Shown: piece by piece, positions 1 through 5,362 of the stretch
Layout of the letters: each line of letters begins with the position of its first letter
Position numbering within the stretch: position 1 is the stretch's first letter
Notes under the pieces: generated by a model
Database searches by the model: none
Told to the model about the DNA's origin: nothing
The model's input: only the letters and a program-made list of their open reading frames with translations
Assembly: GCA_046496815.1 (NCBI GenBank)
Contig: JAWOGN010000089.1
Coordinates: forward strand, 1-7,463
Direction of reading: 5' to 3'
DNA from: JAWOGN01 sp046496815
Lineage (GTDB): Bacteria > Desulfobacterota > DSM-4660 > Desulfatiglandales > Desulfatiglandaceae
Length of the DNA stretch: 7,463 bases
Made by a program: the position numbers and the translations under genes

Positions 1-83
1 GTAGAAATCCAAACAACCTTTTGTCTCCTCACTAAGTCCTCCAATTTCTTGCGTTGTGGGGGTAGCAAAGAAAGGGGGAACCG

Positions 84-383
84 ATGAAAACAACGGTGGG
101 TCTGTGGGTTGACCGCAGGAAGGCTGTTGTTATCGTGACTGTTACGGATCAAGGGGAAGAAGTAGAAATGATCATTTCAGGGGTTGAGAAACAGCGCGGA
201 CGTTGTGCTGGTAGGCGCTCTAAGGCTTCCTATGAACCACGGCAGGTTCCGACAAATGACAGCCGGCAGGAAAAGTCTACGGGATATCTCAGCATTAAAC
301 GTGCCACAATTTCTTTCGTGGCGGAAGGAGGTGCTAAATGGTTGGAGGAGATTTTCGTCCCCGGGGACAGACCCCCTCTTTAG
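84..383 (+). pseudogene. Conserved small protein of unknown function, probably truncated at its C-terminus
   Basis: A 99-residue reading frame opens with MKTTVGLWVDRRKAVVIVTV and runs through EVEMIISGVEKQ to a VPTNDSRQ...TGYLSI stretch near residue 70. From memory, this order of motifs matches a family of about 130-residue bacterial proteins (VGLWIDHRKAVIV type), sometimes annotated as translational machinery or eRF1/Pelota-like. No biochemical role is assumed here. After about residue 71 the expected C-terminal half, with a glycine-rich FGPGEAKGEL-like segment, is absent. It is replaced by unrelated sequence that runs into the hflK ribosome binding site and start. The start at 84 is preceded by a purine-rich AAAGGGGG at 71-78. 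The tail overlaps hflK by 46 bases in another frame, which is unusual for two intact genes and supports loss of the original 3' end. It could still be expressed as a short protein. Family assignment is moderate; truncation is an inference. Confidence 0.5.
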
Positions 384-1384
384 AGGAGGTCATTGCAAAG
401 GTCCTGCAGCAATGGAGGGGCTTCAAGGGAGGCCCGATCATTATCTTGATCGCCATTGCGGCGGCGCTGATCTTGGCCTGGTCAGTCTGGTTCACGGTCC
501 AGCCGGAAGAGACGGGGATCGTGCAGCGCTTTGGAAAGGTTGTGAGAACGGCAGAGCCCGGCCTGCATTTCAAGCTGCCCTACGGCATCGAAACCGTGCG
601 CACGGTGCCCACGGCCCGCGTGCTCAAGGAGGAATTCGGTTTTCGGACCCTTGCGGCCGGTCAGCAAACGAGGTATGTGGAAAAGCCTTACGACAAGGCC
701 GAGTCCCTGATGCTGACAGGGGACCTCAACGTCATCGATGTCCAGTGGATCATCCAATACCGCATTGACGATCCAATCCGGTATCTTTTCCATGTGCGGA
801 ACACCCGCAAAACGATCCGTGATGTCACCGAAGCGATTATGCGCCGGGTGGTCGGGAACCGGCTCGGCAGCGATGTACTCACTGTCGGACGTGTAGGGGT
901 CTCCAGCGAAGCGAAGGCGGAGATCCAGAAGGTCTTGTCCGACTATGAGACCGGGGTGCGTTTGGTGACCGTGGAGCTCCAGGACGTAACACCCCCGGAT
1001 ACGGTGAAGCCGGCCTTCAACGAGGTGAACGAGTCGCGCCAGGACAGGGAACGTACGATCAATCAGGCCCAGGAGCAGGCCAACCGGGAGATACCCAAGG
1101 CCCGGGGAGTGGCGACCCAGAGCATAAGCGAGGCGGAAGGTTATGCGCTCGAGCGGGTCAATCGGGCCAAAGGCGAGGCCGACCGTTTCCAGGCCATACT
1201 CGCGGAATACGAACACGCCCCGGAGGTCACACGCCGTCGCCTTTACCTCGAGGCCATGGGCGGCTTCTTGGCGGAGCTGAAAGGACTTTATATCGTGGAT
1301 GCCGAACAGAAGGCCCTGGTACCGTGGCTCTCACTGGAGTCCGGTTTGGTGGGGGGACCGATTCCTGAAGGAGGCAAAAAATGA
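338..1384 (+). CDS. hflK: HflK, SPFH-domain membrane protein, modulator of FtsH protease
   Basis: The 348-residue product has a short cytoplasmic N-terminus, one membrane segment at about residues 33-54 (hydrophobic from PIIILIAIAAALIL) and then a band-7/SPFH domain. That domain begins with VQPEETGIVQRFGKV (about 55-69) and GLHFKLPYGIE (75-85). The VELQDVTPPDTVKPAFNEVN stretch (212-231) is typical of HflK. An Ala/Glu/Arg-rich helical region follows (about 232-300). In characterised bacteria HflK pairs with HflC in a large inner-membrane assembly that encloses and restrains the FtsH protease in membrane-protein quality control. The start at 338 is supported by a strong AAGGAGGT at 325-332. The N-terminus is short and lacks the long glycine-rich leader of the E. 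coli protein; length is otherwise normal. It overlaps hflC by four bases (ATGA), so the two are translationally coupled. No ftsH or hflX lies in the window. Confidence 0.95.
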   Translation: MVGGDFRPRGQTPSLEEVIAKVLQQWRGFKGGPIIILIAIAAALILAWSVWFTVQPEETGIVQRFGKVVRTAEPGLHFKLPYGIETVRTVPTARVLKEEFGFRTLAAGQQTRYVEKPYDKAESLMLTGDLNVIDVQWIIQYRIDDPIRYLFHVRNTRKTIRDVTEAIMRRVVGNRLGSDVLTVGRVGVSSEAKAEIQKVLSDYETGVRLVTVELQDVTPPDTVKPAFNEVNESRQDRERTINQAQEQANREIPKARGVATQSISEAEGYALERVNRAKGEADRFQAILAEYEHAPEVTRRRLYLEAMGGFLAELKGLYIVDAEQKALVPWLSLESGLVGGPIPEGGKK

Positions 1385-2364
1385 AAGGGACATTCAATAT
1401 AGCGACCATTGTATTGGCAACGATTATCGGCATTGCGATCCTGAGCGGGTTTTATACGCTGGAAGAGGGGCAGCAGGCGGTGATCGTGCAGTTCGGCCGG
1501 CCCGTCGGCGAGACCGTAACCCAGGCCGGACTGCATATCAAAATTCCTCTTATACAGAAGGTTCGGCGTTTCGAAAAACGCCTCCTCATCTGGGACGGGG
1601 ATCCGAACCAGATTCCCACGAAGGGAAGGGAGTTCATCTGGGTGGACACTACGGCCCGGTGGCGCATCTCGGATGCAAGGAAATTTCTGGAGAACGTGGA
1701 CACGGAAGTAGGCGCCCAGTCTCGCCTGGACGACATCATAGATTCTGTGGTGCGGGATCAGGTCTCCAGCAGCGAACTGGTCGAGCTTGTCCGAAGCGCC
1801 TCATGGGAGGTCCCCGAGAAGGAGGCCATGGAGGAGGTCACGGAGGAGCGGGAGAAGGAGATAAAGAAGGAGATCACCCGCGGCCGTGAGCAGATCACCC
1901 GAACCATTTTGGCCGAGTCCCGTAAGATCATACCGCAGTATGGAATCGAGCTTGTGGACGTCCGGATCAAACGCCTGGATTATGTGGAGAGCGTGCGGGA
2001 GAGGGTATACGCCCGGATGATCTCCGAGCGCAAGCGCATCGCCGCACAATTTCGTTCCGAGGGAGAGGGCCGGAGTGCCGAGATCCTCGGGGAGATGGAA
2101 AAGGAACTGCGCCGGATCCGCTCCACCGCTTACCGGCGGGTACAGGAAATTCGCGGCAAGGCGGATGCGGAGGCCACACAGATATACGGTCAATCCTACG
2201 GCCGCAATCCGGAGTTCTATGCATTCCTGCGCACCCTGGAGGTTTACGGGGAGAAATCAAATGAGAATTCGATGGCTATCCTAACGACGGACAGCGATTT
2301 CTACCGGTACCTAAAGGAGGCGACTCCGGATATAAAGCAGAGTCTCCGGACCGGGGCACGCTGA
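1381..2364 (+). CDS. hflC: HflC, SPFH-domain membrane protein, partner of HflK
   Basis: The 327-residue product has an N-terminal membrane anchor (about residues 5-24), then LEEGQQAVIVQFGRPVGE (27-44) and GLHIKIPLIQKVRRFEKR (50-67), the start of the SPFH domain in the HflC subfamily. VYARMISERKRIAAQFRSEG (209-228) and the following EAEILGE/ADAEAT-type helices are characteristic of HflC. TLEVY and the LTTDSDFYRYL motif (301-311) close the protein as in E. coli. A strongly charged insert at about 143-172 (Glu/Lys-rich, EEVTEEREKEIKKE) lies within the SPFH domain where HflC proteins often vary. AAGGAGG at 1368-1374 precedes the ATG, which overlaps the hflK stop. The product should sit in the inner membrane with HflK and modulate FtsH. 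Length and motifs look intact. Confidence 0.95.
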   Translation: MKGTFNIATIVLATIIGIAILSGFYTLEEGQQAVIVQFGRPVGETVTQAGLHIKIPLIQKVRRFEKRLLIWDGDPNQIPTKGREFIWVDTTARWRISDARKFLENVDTEVGAQSRLDDIIDSVVRDQVSSSELVELVRSASWEVPEKEAMEEVTEEREKEIKKEITRGREQITRTILAESRKIIPQYGIELVDVRIKRLDYVESVRERVYARMISERKRIAAQFRSEGEGRSAEILGEMEKELRRIRSTAYRRVQEIRGKADAEATQIYGQSYGRNPEFYAFLRTLEVYGEKSNENSMAILTTDSDFYRYLKEATPDIKQSLRTGAR

Positions 2365-2372
2365 GTCTCGAT

Positions 2373-2708
2373 TTGTACCGACGAAGCTGGATGATCAGAT
2401 GTTTTTCCAGATCATTTTGTAGGCGACGAATTCAGGCCGAACAGGTTTCCATAAGCAACAGCATCGGCAGCCTCCGGTTTCTCGGGGCGATGGAGTGGCG
2501 CGAGTTCGTAGAGACGATGCGCATTGTCGAGCAGACCCTGCGTAAGGATCCCGGCGGCGTCTACGGCATGATGGATTTTGCCACCCGGGATTGCTACCGC
2601 CACGTGGTGGAAGAAATCGCAAAGAGCAGCCCGCTGTCAGAAAACGAGGCGGCGCACGAAGCGATCCGATTGGCCCACGAGAGCGCGGCCGAAAAAGACG
2701 GCAATTAA
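2373..2708 (+). pseudogene. Internal fragment of a cyclic beta-1,2-glucan synthase (NdvB/ChvB type), both ends lost
   Basis: From about residue 21 (base 2433) the frame reads QAEQVSISNSIGSLRFLGAM, then EWREFVETMRIVEQTLRKDP, GVYGMMDFATRDCYRHVVEE and IAKSSPLSENEA. I recognise this run as the conserved SIGNSI.SLR...DWREFVE...VEQTLR.DPAGVYGRMDFATRD.YRHVVE segment of very large (about 2,800-residue) cyclic glucan synthases, whose GT84/GH94 machinery makes periplasmic osmoregulatory glucans. Here only about 90 residues remain. The first 20 residues (Arg/Ser/Cys-rich) look unlike the family, and no glycosyltransferase or phosphorylase domain flanks the piece. No convincing ribosome binding site precedes the ATG. 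The same frame continues after the TAA at 2706 with VDRVGIFAL (about 2721-2747), a weak echo of the family's next block, which suggests decay. Non-functional remnant is the preferred reading; an expressed short protein cannot be excluded. Confidence 0.65.
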
Positions 2709-2793
2709 AATCTTTCGTGCGTGGACCGGGTAGGTATTTTTGCCCTGTCTGAAGCGGTATCAGTTTCAGATTAATGGTTGAGACTAGTTTCTC

Positions 2794-2820
2794 TTGCAAA
2801 GTAATGCCTTTTTTTATAAA
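2794..2820 (+). promoter_or_regulatory. Possible sigma-70-type promoter of the Kai operon
   Basis: The 197 bases between the glucan synthase remnant and kaiC hold no gene. The stretch 2761-2880 is about 33% GC by hand count, against about 60% in neighbouring genes. Within it, TTGCAA (2794-2799) and TATAAA (2815-2820) are spaced by 15 bases and resemble -35 and -10 elements; the spacer is shorter than the usual 17. The site would give a leader of about 80 bases before the kaiC ATG. No properly spaced sigma-54 -24/-12 element was found in the gap. The location is reasonable, but the exact element is a weak match. Confidence 0.3.
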
Positions 2821-2905
2821 TTACATTTAAATATGCCTTGATAGTATCTTACCGCAACCCCTTACAGTCATAACTTCAGATTTTTAAAGGTGCAGGAAGA
2901 CGACG

Positions 2906-4648
2906 ATGGGTAAAGCAAGACATGATCTTGATTTTCTTCAAAAATGCCCGACGGGCATCAGCGGTCTCGATGAGGTCACAAAGGGAGGGCTTCCGAGAGG
3001 CAGGCCCACGCTGATCTGCGGCGGTACGGGCGCCGGCAAAACGCTTTTCGCCATGGAATTTCTTATGCGGGGCGCCATGGATTATGGAGAGCCCGGGGTC
3101 TTCATGACCTTCGAGGAGACGCCGGAGGACCTTGCAAAGAACTTTATGTCCCTTGGTTTTGATCTCCATGAGCTGATGGCGCGGGGTCTCATCGAAACGG
3201 ATCACGTCCGCATCACGCGAAGTGAGATTGAGGAGACGGGTGAGTACGATCTGGAGGGATTGTTCATCCGACTGGGGAGCGCCATTGATTCCATTGGAGC
3301 GAAACGGGTTGTCTTGGATACCATCGAAGCCCTTTTCTCCGAGCTGCCGAATGCCACCATCCTTCGGGCAGAGCTTCGTCGGCTTTTTCACTGGTTGAAA
3401 GATCGTGGCGTGACAGCCGTCGTTACGGGAGAAAAAGGCGACAAGACGCTGACACGCTACGGGCTCGAAGAATATGTCGCCGATTGCGTGATCTTCCTCG
3501 ATTTCCGCATCGTGAACGAAATTGCGACCCGCCGCCTGCGCATTGTTAAGTATCGCGGTTCATCTCACGGCCCCGACGAGTATCCCTTCCTGATAGGCGA
3601 GAGAGGCCTCTCGATCCTGCCCATCACCTCCATCGGGCTCGACTACCCCGTTTCCACGGAGCGCATCTCCACGGGCGTTCCCAAGTTGGATGCCATGTTT
3701 GGCGGCAAGGGGTTCTACCGGGGCAGCACCATCCTCGTCTCCGGCACAGCAGGCACAGGCAAGACAAGTCTGTCGACCACCTTTGCCGACGCCGCCTGCC
3801 GGCGAGGCGAGCGCTGCCTCTATTTTGCCTTCGAAGAATCGCCCAGACAGATCATCCGGAACATGGGCTCCATCGGCATGGATCTCAATCGGTGGGTGAA
3901 GAAGGGGCTTCTCGAGTTCCATTCAGCCCGGCCTTCGCTTTACGGCCTTGAGATGCACCTTGTCACCTTCCACAAGGCGATCGAGACGTTCAAACCCCGG
4001 ATTTTCATCGTGGACCCGATCAGCAACCTGATCAACGTGGGAACCGCACCAGAAGTGAAATCCATATTAACGCGCCTTATCGACTATTTGAAGATGCAAA
4101 AGATCTCCACTCTCCTTACCGACCTCACCCATTTCGGTAGCGGCCTTGAACGCACAAGCGAAGAGATATCATCTCTGATCGATACGTGGCTTCTCCTGCG
4201 GGATATCGAACTCAATGGGGAACGCAACCGGGGCCTCTACATTTTAAAATCCCGCGGCATGCCCCACTCCAACCAGATTCAGGAGTTCCTGCTCTCGAAT
4301 CAGGGCATTGACCTTGTTGACATCTATACCGGCTCCGGCGAGGTATTAACCGGCAGTGCTCGGGCAATCCAGGATGCCAAGGAAAAGGCCTCTGAGCTGG
4401 CGCGCCAACGTGAAGTGGATCGCAAGTTCCGCGAGCAGGAGCGCAAGAGAAAGGCCCTGGAAACAAAAATCGCAGCCCTCCGCGCCGAATTGGATGCGGA
4501 ATCTGAAGAACTGCGTTTGATGGCGGAAGAAGAGCGGCGAAGGCAAGCTGCCCTGGCAGACAACCGTTTGGAAATGGCGCATCTCCGCAAGGAGGAACCT
4601 TCGGCAGCCCGACGAAACGCTCGAAAAAGAAGCGGGAAAGGAGATTAG
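2906..4648 (+). CDS. kaiC: KaiC-family double-domain ATPase with C-terminal charged helical extension
   Basis: The 580-residue product carries two RecA-like KaiC domains. CI (about 10-242) has Walker A GGTGAGKT (39-46), catalytic Glu70-Glu71 in FEETPED and a Walker B Asp138. CII (about 250-482) has Walker A GTAGTGKT (280-287), Glu310-Glu311 and Asp370. RIVKYRGSSHGPDEYPF and ILKSRGMPHS match the KaiC KxRG-type motifs ending each domain. Aligned by eye with Synechococcus KaiC, the S431/T432 phosphosites fall on Ser422-Ser423 and T426 on Thr417, so autophosphorylation is plausible. Residues about 483-580 replace the KaiA-binding tail with a Lys/Glu/Arg-rich, probably coiled-coil segment, making the protein about 60 residues longer than cyanobacterial KaiC. 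AGGA at 2894-2897 precedes the start. The stop is one base before a kaiB. Function as a clock or timer is inferred; no kaiA is present. Confidence 0.93.
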   Translation: MGKARHDLDFLQKCPTGISGLDEVTKGGLPRGRPTLICGGTGAGKTLFAMEFLMRGAMDYGEPGVFMTFEETPEDLAKNFMSLGFDLHELMARGLIETDHVRITRSEIEETGEYDLEGLFIRLGSAIDSIGAKRVVLDTIEALFSELPNATILRAELRRLFHWLKDRGVTAVVTGEKGDKTLTRYGLEEYVADCVIFLDFRIVNEIATRRLRIVKYRGSSHGPDEYPFLIGERGLSILPITSIGLDYPVSTERISTGVPKLDAMFGGKGFYRGSTILVSGTAGTGKTSLSTTFADAACRRGERCLYFAFEESPRQIIRNMGSIGMDLNRWVKKGLLEFHSARPSLYGLEMHLVTFHKAIETFKPRIFIVDPISNLINVGTAPEVKSILTRLIDYLKMQKISTLLTDLTHFGSGLERTSEEISSLIDTWLLLRDIELNGERNRGLYILKSRGMPHSNQIQEFLLSNQGIDLVDIYTGSGEVLTGSARAIQDAKEKASELARQREVDRKFREQERKRKALETKIAALRAELDAESEELRLMAEEERRRQAALADNRLEMAHLRKEEPSAARRNARKRSGKGD

Positions 4649-4649
4649 G

Positions 4650-4982
4650 ATGAAAACCGTCTCGCCAGGGAAGGAAAAGCAGGCAACGGCCGGTTCCACG
4701 GAAGAGATCTGGAATCTCCGGTTATATGTCGCCGGTCAGACCCCGAAATCGATTACGGCCTTTGCAAATCTGAAGAAGATCTGCGAAGAGCACCTCGCGG
4801 GGAAATACAACATTGAAGTGATAGACCTTTTACAGAAACCCCAGCTTGCCAAAGGGGATCAGATTATTGCCGTACCAACACTGGTAAGGAAGCTTCCGGA
4901 ACCGCTTAAAAAGATCATCGGAGATCTGGCCAACACGGAGCGCGTCCTGGTGGGCCTCGACATTCGTTCCGGCTCCGGATAA
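4650..4982 (+). CDS. kaiB: KaiB-family protein, first of two tandem copies
   Basis: The 110-residue product has a variable N-terminus of about 20 residues, then the KaiB domain from WNLRLYVAGQTPKSITAFAN through VIDLLQKPQLAKGDQIIAVP to IIGDLANTERVLVGLDI. Length is close to the roughly 100 residues of cyanobacterial KaiB. Pro76, Pro83 and Pro85 match the prolines of the fold-switching C-terminal half, and Gly102 and Asp104 match the G89/D91 positions whose mutation locks the cyanobacterial protein. The expected role is binding the KaiC ring through its thioredoxin-like state, which is knowledge of the family and not shown here. AAAGGAG at 4637-4643 lies inside the end of kaiC and the ATG follows the kaiC stop by one base, so translation is probably coupled. 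The second copy follows after 25 bases. Confidence 0.93.
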   Translation: MKTVSPGKEKQATAGSTEEIWNLRLYVAGQTPKSITAFANLKKICEEHLAGKYNIEVIDLLQKPQLAKGDQIIAVPTLVRKLPEPLKKIIGDLANTERVLVGLDIRSGSG

Positions 4983-5007
4983 TAGGTTCACTTTTGGAGT
5001 AGCAGAG

Positions 5008-5352
5008 ATGGCGGTGAAAAGAGGGAAAACCCGCGCTGAGGCACTCGAAAAGGCCCCAGCGGGGCGCGACAGCGAAGCGTATGTTCTTCGGCTGTATGTT
5101 ACCGGGTTGACCCCACGGTCAACCCTGGCCATCGCCAATGTCCGGAAAATCTGTGACGAACACCTGGCGGGCCGTTACGAACTCGAGGTGATAGACCTCT
5201 ACCAACAACCCGGGCTGGCCAAGGGAGAACAGATTATTGCCGCGCCAACGCTCATCAAGACGCTCCCCCTGCCACTCCGGAGGCTCATCGGCGACATGTC
5301 GGATACGGAAAAGGTTCTGACAGGCATGGATCTGAAAGCCAAGACATCCTGA
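5008..5352 (+). CDS. kaiB: KaiB-family protein, second of two tandem copies
   Basis: The 114-residue product has a basic N-terminus of about 25 residues, then YVLRLYVTGLTPRSTLAIAN, VIDLYQQPGLAKGEQIIAAP and LIGDMSDTEKVLTGMDL. It aligns without gaps to the first KaiB over about 85 residues with roughly 60% identity by hand count, so the pair arose by duplication or by acquisition of two related copies. Pro80, Pro87, Pro89, Gly106 and Asp108 preserve the positions linked to fold switching. Differences cluster at surface-like positions (for example Leu for Gln after VTG, Tyr-Gln-Gln for Leu-Gln-Lys, Leu-Pro-Leu-Pro for Leu-Pro-Glu-Pro), which may give different partners. GGAG at 4996-4999 is a good ribosome binding site. 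The stop is 10 bases before the activator gene, placing a KaiB directly beside its presumed output protein. Confidence 0.93.
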   Translation: MAVKRGKTRAEALEKAPAGRDSEAYVLRLYVTGLTPRSTLAIANVRKICDEHLAGRYELEVIDLYQQPGLAKGEQIIAAPTLIKTLPLPLRRLIGDMSDTEKVLTGMDLKAKTS

Positions 5353-5362
5353 GTGCGCATCC

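Noticed and set aside
482..1216. Long minus-strand reading frame opposite hflK
   Set aside because: It is antisense to a clear hflK gene and its translation shows no recognisable domain; it reflects the codon bias of the real gene.
2728..2743. Possible sigma-54 -24/-12 promoter (GGG ... TTTTTGC) ahead of kaiC
   Set aside because: The GG to GC spacing is 11 or 12 bases, not the strict 10, and the surrounding bases do not match TGGCAC; it also lies at the end of the glucan synthase remnant.
2798..2815. Intrinsic terminator candidate ending in a T-run
   Set aside because: The only stem is about four base pairs (AAAG/CTTT); the T-run alone is better explained by the AT-rich promoter region.
2825..2832. 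ATTTAAAT palindrome as an operator
   Set aside because: An 8-base AT palindrome is expected by chance in a 33% GC stretch.
2838..2867. Alternative promoter with TTGATA as -35
   Set aside because: The -10 at the right spacing (TTACAG or CTTACA) matches the consensus poorly.
2876..3391. Minus-strand reading frame opposite the start of kaiC
   Set aside because: It lies fully against the CI domain of KaiC, has no family motifs and crosses the kaiC ribosome binding site.
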